Below, in pieces: positions 1 through 12,600 of a stretch of 64,000 nt of DNA. The notes under the pieces were generated by a model. It did no database searches. It was not told the origin of the DNA and saw only the letters and a program-made list of their open reading frames with translations. Both the position numbers and the translations under genes were made by a program. Source of the DNA: Hippasteria phrygiana. Taxonomy: Eukaryota > Echinodermata > Asteroidea > Valvatida > Goniasteridae. The first letter of the stretch is position 1. Each line of letters starts with the position of its first letter. The DNA is taken from contig JAZGUH010000002.1 of NCBI GenBank assembly GCA_037893225.1, positions 2,108,001 to 2,172,000 on the forward strand, written 5' to 3'.

Positions 1-590
1 CTTGCCCACATAAGTACATATCGTGCTTCAAATGGCCAGAGCTGGGCTGGCTAATAAATGCATGTAAATGCATGTAAATGAAATTACTTATTACAATGAA
101 GTGCGGAGTACGCTGATTGTATACTTTAGATATTTAGAACGTTTTAATAGATGTTGCATCTTATCGCAGATTTACTGACAGCTTGTCCGTTATTATAAAC
201 TTAGACTTTATACTGAAAAAAATTGTATTCTCCCCTATTTATATTTTTTCTGCGAGTTGTTGAATCACATTTAATTTTTTTAATTGAATTAGCATTTTAA
301 AAGAATGATCCCGAACCGAAACAAATGTTCGCTAAAACTTCTAGAGTTTTTAACCACAAGATTTTGTCAGATGAGAAAATAAAAGTAGGCCACTGTACGT
401 TATTAATCGGTATGTTCGATGTGACCAGAGAATTTCCCTTGTTCCCCTTTGAAGACAGACGATTTTTAATATTTTTAATGAAACATTCAGGATGACTTTG
501 AAATGCTGGTAGTCGAGCACCACTGGGCTGGATTTGTGCAATATTTTGATCTCTCCATCACTCGGTGCCCGCTAGATAAATCGTCACCAA
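1..590. other. AT-rich sequence without recognised gene
   Basis: I see no exon or named element. A short tandem of AATGCATGTA-type units lies near position 57-80. By orientation this is expected to be STK40 intron or 3' flank, but the missing C-terminal STK40 exon was not found here on the minus strand. Confidence 0.4.
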
Positions 591-1194
591 CACCACGAAC
601 TGACACTCTCTAGCGCGTGAGTGCCAGGGCACGCGCGTATTTTACAGAACAGAGTAATTTTCGTTTTCACGAACTGAAGCCCGGTTTATACTTCATGCGA
701 ATGCGAATGCGAAGCAAATTTATGACGTCAACGCCAAATATTTGCGCTGCGAATTCGCAAAAGTTGAACACATTTTAACTTGTGCGAATCTTCGCTGCGA
801 ATGTTCCATGACGTCAATATCGCTTCGCATTCGCATTCGCATGAAGTATGAACCGGGCTTGACACCCAAGTAGGGGAGCGCGCGCTAACCACATTTTCAT
901 TTTCACGAACTGAAACCATTCTTAATTTCACGAGTTTAGAGGTTTTCAGTTCAATGTTTCTGTAAGTATATAGATGGAGTAGATTCGTGTCAAAGCTTTT
1001 AAAGCGTTTTTCTTGGAATGGTATTTCCGCTACATGCTTGCGTGTCAATTCGTGAAAACGAAGTCTTCTCTAGCGAGTCAGTGTCCGATGTGCGCGCGCA
1101 CACCTGGGTGTCAGTTCGTGAAACCGAAATGTACTCAGTATGCGGTTTCACGAACTGACACCCCATGTGCGCGTGAGTGTCAGTTCGTGAAAAC
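591..1194. repeat. Cluster of TTTTCACGAACTGACAC motifs in both orientations
   Basis: About seven copies of a 15-17 bp motif, TTTTCACGAACTGACAC or its complement, occur near 594, 664, 900, 1042, 1109, 1143 and 1178. They are mixed in orientation and spaced unevenly. One copy is split by the MITE at 678-859. The copies sit in GC-richer DNA with alternating purine-pyrimidine stretches such as GTGCGCGCGCAC. No function is known to me. They could be remnants of nested inverted-repeat elements or a protein-binding cluster. Confidence 0.7.
678..859. mobile_element. Harbinger-like MITE with TGA target duplication
   Basis: The ends are inverted repeats beginning AGCCCGGTTTATACTTC, followed by tandem GCGAATGCGAATGCG; the right end is the near-perfect complement. 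TGA flanks both sides, giving a 3-bp target duplication. Removing the element and one TGA restores the motif CACGAACTGACACCC found elsewhere in this cluster. A 3-bp TNA target fits PIF/Harbinger elements; there is no transposase inside. Confidence 0.8.
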
Positions 1195-1840
1195 GGTGAT
1201 GAAATGTACTCTCCAGATGCCACGTGTGGTTGGCATGGAATATTGTTCATGTTGTATTTTCGCAGGCTTTGCAGTCCAGGGCACCCTACACAAAGAAACT
1301 CTGGAGCTGAACCCATTGTATACATTTTGTTACATGGTATTACAATGTATAAATAATTGTATACCTCGCAAAAGTTGAGCTGTCAATCACTTCATAAGGT
1401 TTCATGGCCAGGTGTGCAGGATATTTTATTTCAGACGTACTTTTCTTTCAGGGCGAATGAATACTGACATTGTAATGAGTATACTGATATTTTTAAGCAT
1501 ACATGTAGCTTGTCGGAACAGGTAAGCATTAATATTCCAAGCAAAGGATACAATAATCCATCCTTCCGTTTAATTCAGCCACGGGAGGGTAACAAATATT
1601 CTCCTTGCTCGACGTTAAATACAGCAATCGATGGATTTATTTCATCAGCTATGTGTCCCCTTTGTGTTATATTTGTTCTGCTTGCTCTAATTTTTCTGGT
1701 GATTTTCACGGCAAGGTTGCGTTCAGCCCGCCCACTAGACTATCGACGGGTACCAGCATAAAAAAATATGTAGACGATTTTGATTTTTGGGCGGTGAATA
1801 TCGCATCATCGCGATTTTATCGTCGTATCGCCCAGCACTA
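1195..1840. other. No recognised gene
   Basis: Open frames here are short and lack family motifs. I see nothing that supports a gene or a named element. Confidence 0.4.
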
Positions 1841-1876
1841 GTTCCTAGCAATAAGGGCCTAGGGGGTTAGGGTTAA
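1841..1876. mobile_element. End fragment of a TTAA-type MITE
   Basis: GTTCCTAGCAATAAGGGCCT runs into GGGGGTTAGGGTTAA, ending at a TTAA. The same 36 bases occur as the complement at 1986-2021, so this looks like the right end of one MITE next to the left end of another of the same family. The partner left end of this copy was not found. Confidence 0.6.
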
Positions 1877-1985
1877 TGACTACCAAAACTTCTACCAATA
1901 TAACAGGCAGCTTTCCCTTCTACTGAATGGAGATTCAAATGCTAGCCTGTCACTCATCAAAGCCCCAAAGTCCCAAAGTTTGGTC

Positions 1986-3323
1986 TTAACCCTAACCCCC
2001 TAGACCCTTTTTGCTAGGAACCATCCTCAATCCTCAAAAATCCTCCGATTGCCCTGCCCCAAATAATGCATTCATCCTCAATCCTCCAAAATCCTCCAAA
2101 TTTTGCTATTTATGTTCTTCCAAATAAGGCTGTTCGATATCCATTTATTTTGATACCGAAATATCGGCAGAAAAATATCGCGATATTCGATATTATCGTG
2201 ATGACGTCACTTTTTCATTACCGGATCGAACGGAGGAATAACAAAATACATAACGGAAGTCACCACGGCATCATGAGATCGGGGCCACCGGGCCGGGGGA
2301 TCGGGCCTGCCGGGATTGAGCGGCAGGAACGGGGGGGCGGTTTGACAAAGCTTCCCTTCACTCGTTGAGTATTTGGAGTTTTACGACATTTACCTTCAGT
2401 TGGCTACTTTATGGCACTCCAGAAAGACTAGCGTTTGTTTCTATTTCAGCATTGTTGATTAGTAACACAGATGATAATACCATGGACGGTCACATGCGAG
2501 CTGTCAACAAACGATCGTGTCGTATATTTTGTGAAGACGACATGACATTGCACAATGTACAATGGTGCGCGGCACGTGTTTTAATCTTTTCTCAAGACGC
2601 GACGCAGTTCGCTACACGTAACTACACCTAACTACGTGTGCCTTGTACACTGGGGAAAGACGGTGGCATTCAGTGCGGTTGCTTGCACTTGACCAAGGCT
2701 AGCAACAAAGCAACGCGCACGCGCAGATGGGCTACAGGGGTTGACCTTATTGCAAACAATTGCCATACCCCTCGATCTCAAGATGAGTTCGTAAGCGTGT
2801 AGGTACGTACATTGTACACTGGGAATAAGACGTTGTTTGCACTTTGACAACGTACGGCGCGGAGGGTAAATCGCGCGGAAGGTAAATCACGCGGAGCGGA
2901 GATGTCATGTCGGGGTTTAGAAAACGGTCAAAGAAAGACACATTTAGTGCATGTATGTATTTTTTTATTCCTCCATGGTACATCATGATACATTATATAC
3001 TATTCCTGCCGTCCAATAATTGGAAATAACTGGAATTTTGAGCAAAGTAAACTGGACAAATAATCCACACGTAATGCGGCCAAAAGGAACATATATCGCG
3101 ATATTCTTCGGTATATCGAATTCCCCGATATTCCGGGTTTTTTTTAAGGGGCCGATACGATTTTCGATATGAAAAAAATATTGAAATATCGGGAAATATC
3201 GTCATATCGAACAGGCTTACTTCCAAAATCCTCCTGTTTCTCGAAGACCATTCATCCTCAATCCTCCAAAATCCTTCAAAACTGCAAGGAGGATTTTGGA
3301 GGATTGAGGTGGGTTAGGTTTAA
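1986..3323. mobile_element. TTAA-flanked (piggyBac-like) MITE interrupted by a hAT-like element
   Basis: The left end is TTAACCCTAACCCCCTAG. The right end is GGGTTAGGTTTAA, which still ends in TTAA. Between them are tandem-like units of AATCCTCCAAAATCCTCC, also seen in the MITEs near 55.6 and 58 kb. The hAT-like element at 2125-3219 splits it. TTAA target use is the hallmark of piggyBac transposases, but the family assignment is inferred from the ends only. Confidence 0.7.
2125..3219. mobile_element. hAT-like non-autonomous element, 8-bp target duplication CTTCCAAA
   Basis: Terminal inverted repeats are TAAGGCTGTTCGATAT on the left and ATATCGAACAGGCTTA on the right. CTTCCAAA directly flanks both sides, an 8-bp duplication as expected for hAT elements. 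The subterminal DNA is rich in ATATCG repeats. No transposase reading frame is visible. The first 200 bases match the complement of 59833-60098, a second, shorter family member. Confidence 0.85.
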
Positions 3324-3490
3324 TGTTCGGCATAATTGTACACAAAGTTTGGGATCCACAGCAGATATTTCTTATATCCGAATATTCGGTATAGCGGTGT
3401 ACGTTAAAGCGATGTTGTATTGCACATGGACCTTCACTGAACATTTCCAGTTTGGGGTTATCCATAAAAGGGTATTGATTTATATCTTAC

Positions 3491-3610
3491 CACATTGCTA
3501 ATGTTGAGTCCAGAACCTCTGAGACTTGAGTAGCAGACATTCTAACGGCTGGATCTAAGACTAATAGGTTCCTGATCAGATTGATAGTATTCTCGGACAC
3601 TCGACCATCA
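3491..3610 (-). CDS. STK40: STK40-like exon 6
   Basis: The acceptor CTGCAG precedes the exon and the donor GTAAGA follows it. The exon completes a split Ser codon, then reads DGRVSENTINLIRNLLVLDP and continues to SEVLDSTLAMW, matching the end of the kinase-like C-lobe. It ends in phase 2, inside a Trp codon, so at least one more exon must follow at lower coordinates. Confidence 0.93.
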
Positions 3611-6600
3611 CTGCAGACAAAAAGAATTTCAGAAATAACATACAATGCACATGCACATACACAATACAATCAAACCTGTGTAATATAAAGTGGCCATCCA
3701 AAATGGGGCCATAATATGCAGGTTAAAGTTAACTGGTATATTAACTTGTGTCAGCCATGAGATGATTTTTTTAACAGGTCAAAACCCATACATCAGGAGG
3801 ATTATCAGATTTTCCTCATTCCATCTTACCACGGACCTTTTACACACACCGACATTCCTACCATCTTTCTATCTGTCGCCCACTATGGTAAAATATGCTT
3901 TGCTCGCTACATGTATTTAAGACCAAAGTACAGGAAATTTGATTTGTATCTGTATCTGTATCGTTTTCCTCCAGCAAAACGGCTACAGCCGCATCCTGCT
4001 AGAGTTGGCGCGGCGCGGGGGTAGAGGAGCTATGGGACATTGGTATTGCACAGGAAATCAATGACGGCATCTTTGAATTGATCCAGACTTTTAGCATTAA
4101 TGACAAGGGGATGCAGGTTATTCCAGTGTGGGATTGTGGATGGATAAAAGCTGGTGCTGTAGATCTTACTTTTGGCATGAAGTCGGTGGTATGAGAATTG
4201 ATGAGACTTTCTATGTGTTCTTGTTTGTAAGATGAGACTATGCCCAGCATCGATATCAACCAACCCATGGACAATTTTGTAGAGCATGATGAGGCGTATC
4301 GCTAATCTTCGGGACTCAAGGAGTAGCCATTCAAGCTCATGTAACATGGAAGTAACACTGGTGTTTCTAGTGAAGTTGTTACAACACATCCTAGCAGCCG
4401 ATCTTTGAATACACTCGAGTTGTTTCCGTTCTTCTTCAGTGTATGGGGCCCAAGCGCAAACACCATATTCCAATTTGGGGCGAACTAAGGACTGGTACAG
4501 GCGGGACTTCACTTCTCGGCTGCAAGGCTTGAAATTTTGACGGATGACACCAAGTGTTTGCTTTGCAGCGGTGGTGATTTTGTTGATGTGGGGAGACCAA
4601 GTACACTTGCTACTAAGAATAATGCCCAAATATGGATGACTTGTGGTTTTTTGAAGAGGAGTGTTATTAATACTATAGCTGAATGTAATGGGAATCTTTT
4701 TAGTGGTCATGTGCATGACAAAACATTTGTTGGAATTAAACTTCATCTGCCATTTATACTCCCATGTGCACAGAGCATCGAGGTCTTTCTGGAGTAATGC
4801 AGCATCTGCGGGTGATCTCATTTCCCGATAGAGCAGGCCATCATCAGCGAAAAGTCTTATTTTGGATGAAACCTGAGATGAAATGTCATTCACGTACAGG
4901 AGGAAGAGCAGTGGTCCTAAGACCGTGCCTTGAGGTACCCCCGATACAACATCATCAAGGTCAGAAGCCTCTCCCTCAAGGATGACTTTTTGAGTACGTG
5001 ATGTCAGGAAGCTTGAAATCCATTTGTGTATGTTCCCTATGATGCCATAATGTCTCAGCTTGACAAGAAGTCTTTGGTGTGGAACACGATCAAAGGCCTT
5101 GGAAAAGTCGAGTAGAATCGCATCAACTTGTTTCCCAGATTTCGCTATGTCATCAATTGTGGTTAGCAACTGAGTATCACAACTTCTCTTTTTTCTGAAA
5201 CCATGTTGACAATCGGTGAGTATATGATGATGTTCTAGATGATTCATGATGTGACGGTGAATAACATGTTCCAGTATTTTGGATACTACTGAGGTCAGAG
5301 ATATTGGGCGATAATTACTTGGATCAGAGCGACTTCCCTTCTTGAAAACAGGAGAGACGTTAGCAGTTGTCCAATCCAATGGAAGTTCACCAGTACTAAT
5401 AGACTGATTGAAAAGAGCTGATAGCAGTGGGGCAAGTTCAATACTGCACTCCTCGAGTATGCGGTTTGGTATGTTGTCTGGCCCTGATGCTTTTGATGGA
5501 TTGATATCATGAAGAAGTTTTACAATGCCTGATGAATTGATCTCTAGTGGTTCGATATCAGGGTAGATTTGATGCAGGTTTGGGATATTCGTAATGGTTT
5601 CCTCTGTAAATACCGACTTGAAGAAAGAGTTTAAAATATTTGCTTTGGCCTTGTGATCAGACACTGTACGACTTCCATCTTAATAAGAGGGTGAACAGCC
5701 ACGTTGTCTGTTCGTTTAGCTTTCACGTATTTCCAGAATTTTTTCGGGTTATGTTGTAAATCATCATCAAGCATACTACTTATGTACTGCTGATGTGCTT
5801 TGTTGAGGTTTTTCTTGTAGATTTTGCGAGCCTTCTTGAAGAGATGGATGTCGCTGGTACTCTGTGTTTTGCGTTGTCGGTTGTACAATCTCTGAAGTTT
5901 TTTATTTTCACGACGAAGAGCAGAGGAAAACCAAGGCAAGTTGAATCTTGATGAAGTTAGTTTAGATGGGATATATTTATCAGTTAGTGAGTTGATAGTA
6001 GATTTCAGCCAGATCCAATTGTCATCCACTGAATGAAAGTGCAAATCCTGGAGGAATGTTTCACCAAAGATGTTCAGCTCTGTGCGAAGATTAGCAAAGT
6101 TTCCTTTTCTGTAAATGTAAATTTTACGACGTACAGGCTTGGGTGTATTGCAGCCGGTATTCACTTGAACTTTAACGATATTGTGATCCCCTAAGCCAGG
6201 TAAGATAGATACAGATTCGACTGTTGTGGGGTTGGATACAATGAATAAGTCCAGGATGTTGTTGTCTCGTGTGGGTTCAGTAACTAGCTGATTAAGACTA
6301 AATGAGTTGCAGATGTCGATGAATTTCCTACACTGAGCAGAGATGCCACTTCCCATCTTCACCGACTGATCATGCCAGTTGATATCCCTGAGATTAAAAT
6401 CACCTCCTAACCAGATTTCACAGCTTCCCTTAGTCATTTGATGAAGTTTGGTCAGAGATGTATTTAGCATGTCGATTTGATTTAATTTTATTCGGCAACT
6501 GGAGAATAAAAAACCTACATAAAAGATACACAACCTAAAAAGAACTGCAGTAAAAAGCTTGACAAGGACGACACAAAGTCTAATAACATATTTCTATTGT

Positions 6601-9600
6601 CAAATTAGTCATTCAAAGATTAACCCTTTCAGCCCCACATTGTTTATTGGCATGCAGCCTGTGGTGCCCACATTGTTCACACACTAAGCACTTCATGGTC
6701 GACTTTAATCGCCATTGGGGCTGAAGGGGGTATAGTGCACAGGCGACTATAGTCGCCATTGGGGCTGAAAGGGTTAAAAACTTACAAAAAAAACACATTA
6801 CAACCACACAAATGGGAACCAACTGAGAGAAACGAAAAAAAACCCAGATTGCATGAAGGAGGATAACAACTCCAAGACATTATTTAAATTACATTTAAAA
6901 ATGCCTCAGCGAGTTTCACTATCCCTATTGGTCGAGAGCCTGTCACGTGTTGTTTAAACACGGCTGGAAGTTGTTTAAACACGGCGCGTCATAACCAGCT
7001 GTTCTCAGCCGATACGCAACAGGGAGAGCGTAGTAGGTGCACGCACAAGATGTACTGAACTTCATAATGTACTTCATAATGCACAGGTATAAAGCGCTGC
7101 ATCTCTTGCGTGTGCGTACGCGCACGCGACAGACATGCGCGGAGCGCCTTCACGCGCTCACAAGGCCGATACGTACGCATGTGTTTTGTACTGAGCAAAT
7201 GGGAGAAAAAGTGGGGTGAAAAAGCTTCACATTTTGTCCTTTTTACAGGTGGTTTTTGCATTTTTCGTAAGGCATTTATGAATGGGGATAAAAATGTGAT
7301 GACCCGGTCTTTACCACGTCAATAATACCCGAGGAGGGGCGTGACCGCTGTTAATGGACTGAGTATTAGATACAAATAGGGACAGAGTAATAAATGTGCA
7401 TGAAGCATGAGGAACATGTGAAATACATCTGAAACATTCTCCTCAGAGCTGCAAGGGTGTAACGTATACCCTACTGACAAGAAAAATCTATTTATTCATT
7501 CTGAAAGTGTCAGGTTTTAAGAATATCATAAATGTGTAGGAATTTTCATGAACAGTACATGTAACACTGATGTACATTGTAAGAAAAAGTATACGTTCCA
7601 GTGGGGCCCTTGTTTTGTGAACATACATGTAGAGAATACTCTAACCTCACTCCTACCGCAGAAAAGCCTCTCATGGAGGATGGTTATGGCGCCCTCTTGT
7701 GAATGTTTGTGAAAGAGCCATTTATGTTGGCACAGATGCCATTTTAGTTGTTATAGTGCACAAAAATTCTTCCAATTATCAATTATCACACAAGCCACAT
7801 GTATGATAATCATGCATGAATTATTAACAGTGGGTCAACGATGCCATGATTTTGAACTTTTGAGGTGCAAGTTCAAGGGTAGCCAACATTTTTGGAAATA
7901 CTTTTTGCTGCATTTCTGCTGAAGAGGCAACATGACAAATGGATCTGGAGTTCTCAAGCCTTTACACCAAGTTCATCGTTAGTGTCAAATCTGTGTCAGA
8001 GTCCTGAGCCATTTAGGTGGAGTTTGAATCTGAACAATATCACAAAGGCCAAGTAAGAGTCTGAGTCATTTACTCTTAAAATTCTTTATTAACCCTAACA
8101 TCACCTACATGTAAAGCTACAAAATACTACTAGTAGTAAAATGTAGTATGCAGTACTCTCACCTACTTTTTTATTATTTGGTACTTCACCCTAAATAGTG
8201 TATGTAGTATTATGTAGTACAAAGGTTGCTCGGTTTAGTGGAAAAATGTTTGTTATCTTCTAAGGCGGAAACACAGTATGAATTACTGGTTTTCAGAGAT
8301 GATACATTTTTTTCTATCTTGGCCATCCAATTCATTGACACAAATATAATTTACCTAGTAACTTGACTGTATAGAGTACCGAAGTGAGGACGTCAATCAA
8401 TGCAATGTTTGGAACCAGAATACATTCTAAACTGCATGTGTTTGGAACCATTGCCGCGGCAACTGACGTCAGACTCCGGTACTCTATTACATAGAAGTAG
8501 TATTTTGTAGTTGCCAGTATCTAGACTGCTGTCATTACACACCCATTTATCAGTCACAGAGAGACTCAGTGCTACAAAATACTTAGTATTCTGCAGTACT
8601 CAGTTCTTTATACTAAAGTACTGCCTAGGACATTAGGGTTAAGGGAATAAATATGTGCTGGGCCTGAACGCTGATGATGACCCGAGCTGCCAAGCCGAAG
8701 GCAAGGGTCATTAAATAATGGTTATCTTAAAATTGTTATCTTGTTTTGTAAAACACCCCTTTATCTATTTTATGGTACGTGCCTCACACAAGTGTTAAAA
8801 ATGTTCTTAAATGGAAATTGACGCACGCATGACGCGTACTGCGTGATGTGGCGCAGAATGTAGCAGTGCCGCTGCAGTGTGAATTTATGGACTCTAAATA
8901 CGGACTCATCGGTAGTATTGTACTTGTGCAATTAGGAGAGTGACTAGTCAGCGAGTGTTCAACCAATAAAAGGGACCAGATTTCATAAAAGGGACCAGAT
9001 TTCACCGGAAAAAGTGTTTAAAACCAGTTTATCACCCGTTTAAAACCACCCAAGTGACAGGCTCTCAACCAATGGAAAGGGGTAAACTGTCTTAGGTATT
9101 TGAGAATGTTGGTTTGAATCAGAAGAGTGAAGTCTGGTTTGTGTAATGTCTGGCCCAAAAGCTTTGCTACACAATTTGCAACCAATTCTAGAAGACTGGT
9201 TCTGGCTTTGGCAACTCAGTTCAAATTTGCAGGAAGATACTAATCTACACGTAGGAATGGGGAGGCACGACTGCAACATCCAGTGAAGGGGCACTCTAGG
9301 AGGAACAGGCCTCATCGAGGCGAGGAGGGATGAAGGTGACATGAATCAGACTTACCTAGGAATGACATATTCTGCAGCCTTGATCTTGCGGAAGAGCTCT
9401 TGAGGTACACTGTCATAGAATGGAAACTGGCCATACAGCATAGTGAATAGGACTACGCCAAGAGCCCACATGTCACTGGGTTTACCCAGATATGGCTTGC
9501 CTGAAACCAAAACATACCATCAAGATCAGTCATAATGCTAAGAACAGGATATAGGTCACAAGAATTGTACACACATGTCCCTTCCAAAAGCATGTCAGGC

Positions 9601-12600
9601 TGTCTATTCACCTGCAAAACAAAAACAATTTTGAACGTGTAATCCCTGAATGTTTAAAAACTATGCAAGAGCAGACGGTCAAGGCACTCTTACACCCTGC
9701 AAGGTACATGACCATATGTTTATACATACGTATTAGTGTTGGGCAGTTCCAGTGGTTCCCCGGTTCTACCCGGTTCCAATATTGGAACCGAAACCGCGAG
9801 TCCAATCTTTTCAAGAACCGGGGTACCCGCTATGCTCGGTTCCGGTTCCAAAAGAATCGATTCCAGAGTAAATTACCCAATCTCTGTGCACAAAGCCCAG
9901 ATCCGAGAATCGGCTTCCGGCACCGACTTGCAGTTATCTTTGTCTCATTGGTAATTAATCATGCAGTCACTGCAATGCCTGTTGTTCTATAAGTTACCGC
10001 CGACTAAAATTGGGTTACCAGCCAAAACCCCATTTTACTGTTATTCTAAGTACAAACAACAGCTAAATACCAGTCACAAGTAATATACATCACATGGAGG
10101 TTTGGCCGGCAACCTGATTTTATTTAGCAAGTTTTTTGTGCTTAAGCAGCTCTGTGAAATTGGCCTCAGATTTAACAAATTCAACAAGATTAATTCACAT
10201 CTAGTTGAATGCGCGAGATCACACAGGTTTCTATTGCTATTACTGATACATGGAATGCTACATTTGTGACCTGGCAACTGAAAACGGGTGGAAAGTAAAC
10301 CAAAGTTGAAAAATGAGAACATGGTATATTATGAAGTACTGGTACATGCACATAGCTTTCATTTGGTGTGACATGTATTGCTGTACATGTACATGTAGTT
10401 TATTCGTGAGAGAGTCAAGCCCCCTTGTACCTACATGTACATGTATGTCTGTGAACTGTATGAAATATACTCTAAGCACAAACAACATTTCATTCCAAAA
10501 CAATATTTTGAGTTTTAAGTCAGTGGGATTTCACAGAAAGTGGTAAGCAATGTTTTCTGCTTGTAAATTAACATTAATTTGAGTAACTGGATTCGTTTTG
10601 TGGTGACACTAAAAATGACAGTGTGACTTTCTGCTCATTTTGTTACACCGTGTTAAATTTTAATATCAATCAAATATGAATAGTAACAGTAGGAAACGAC
10701 GCAAATATTCAAAAGAATTTAACCAAGACACACTAAATAGAGCCTCACTCACCACTCAGTACATCAGGGCTGATATACGCAGGACTTCCTCGCTGATCTT
10801 TCAGCAAATCCCGATCACTAACAAGATGCTTGCCCAGGCAGAAATTGGTGATGGTGATCCGACGTGTACGTTTATTCAACACCATATTGCCAAGCTTCAG
10901 GTCCCTATGTACTATGTTTTTCTGTGAAAAAACAAACAAACAATAGAGTTACTAGTACTGTATCTAATTGTACTAGTTCAAATTGAAATTAATTCATTTT
11001 TTTAATATACCATTTTAAATATTACACATTAATACGAGGTCCTCCGGACTTACGCAAATATCACGTATTATCCGGGCTCTCGTCCTATCTGAGCTGCAGG
11101 TTTTCCCCTTTATTGTGTATAAATGTGACGTCTGGATAGGCCCCAAACACAATGTAAAGGCTGGTTTATAGTCGGTCGCGCGATGGCCGCCGCGACTAAA
11201 AATTGACGCGCAATCCTCTCACGCAGGGTTTATAGTTGACGCGGAAGCACCAGCGATAGTCGCTGAAAGACGCTGGCGACGTCGCTACAGAGTTCAATCA
11301 ATTGAACTTTGACATGGTCGCTGACCTCACTTTTTTCAATGGGCCAATAGAATTGCCTGATCAGTAAGAAACGATGAATGTAAATTAGGCACACAGCTTA
11401 AAAAATAAATATCACTATCAATAAGCATCGAAAACGTCCTATATTTTATTTATGCATTTTAATATTTATTGTTATTAAAACAGCTGGGGACAGACATTAA
11501 TAGCACATCAAAAAAAGCTGGTAACTCCGATAATTCATCATTATCGCAGCTAAAATAATTTTACGTTTAGCAGTGGCGATGCGTGATCGTCACACGTTGC
11601 ATTCGATTCCAGACGCGCTGCGCGTATGCTGCGCGTGTGTTTACAAACGTCGCGCGACGACTATAAACTGCACAAAAAAGGCTTAGCGTCCAGCGAGCAT
11701 CAGCGTCGGGCGGTTTTCATCGCGCGACCGATTATAAACCGGCCTTAAATGCCACGCACATCGTGTCGATAAAATTGTATTGCTTTATATTGTTTAATAA
11801 AACAAGCAGTAATATTAAATAACACCTGAGCACAAGAACAAGACCGCTGGAGTTCGCCGACCGAGCGATTTTAGATGCCTGGATCACTGCAAAACCACTG
11901 CATTAGCTACACGCACGTAAGTATTTCAATCACGCACATAAATCTTGATGGGGCTCTTGTTAGTTGGTAACCATCACGGAAACTACCATAAGGCACAAAA
12001 AGGAGGAAACCAGTTTATTTTTTGTGGAGCGAGGGCGTTTCTCGATCGTGGGTTGTCTTCATTAATGACTAGTTTTTACGATACAATTTGTCGAAATGTT
12101 GGGGTGCGACAGTCGGGGATAAAATAAGCTCTAAAATTAATTTATAAACATGGGGGTGAATTAAATATTTTGAGTTACAAACAGGATTGATATTACTGAA
12201 CAAAAGAGGGCGCCAAACATTCTGCTTTTCATGATTGCCTTGGCTTGGTTGGGTATTTTTTTCCGGCTGGCTGTAAGGGGAATGAAAGTAAGTGTACTGT
12301 TTTCGCACTTCAGGGTTAGTTTACACAAATCTTTAAGTTTCGGCATTCCGGCAGCATGTAAGCCGCCGTAAACAAACCCCCTCTATAGCGGCACGGGAAC
12401 AGCAAACGCCCATTGTCCACCTTTTAATAGCCCCCTCTCGCGGCATGTTCGAGACACAAACGACTGATGTCTCTGTGGAGTGAAAACCGCAGTGCAGGAT
12501 TATAATCTGCGCCATCATCATAGTGGCATGAGACACAAACAGGTGATGTTATGCGGAGTGGAACCGCACTGCAGAATTAATGAACATTAATTACAATAAC

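Noticed and set aside
1013..1378. 121-codon plus frame and a 108-codon minus frame over the motif cluster
   Set aside because: The open frames arise from repeats of CGAACTGACAC in both orientations; there is no family motif.
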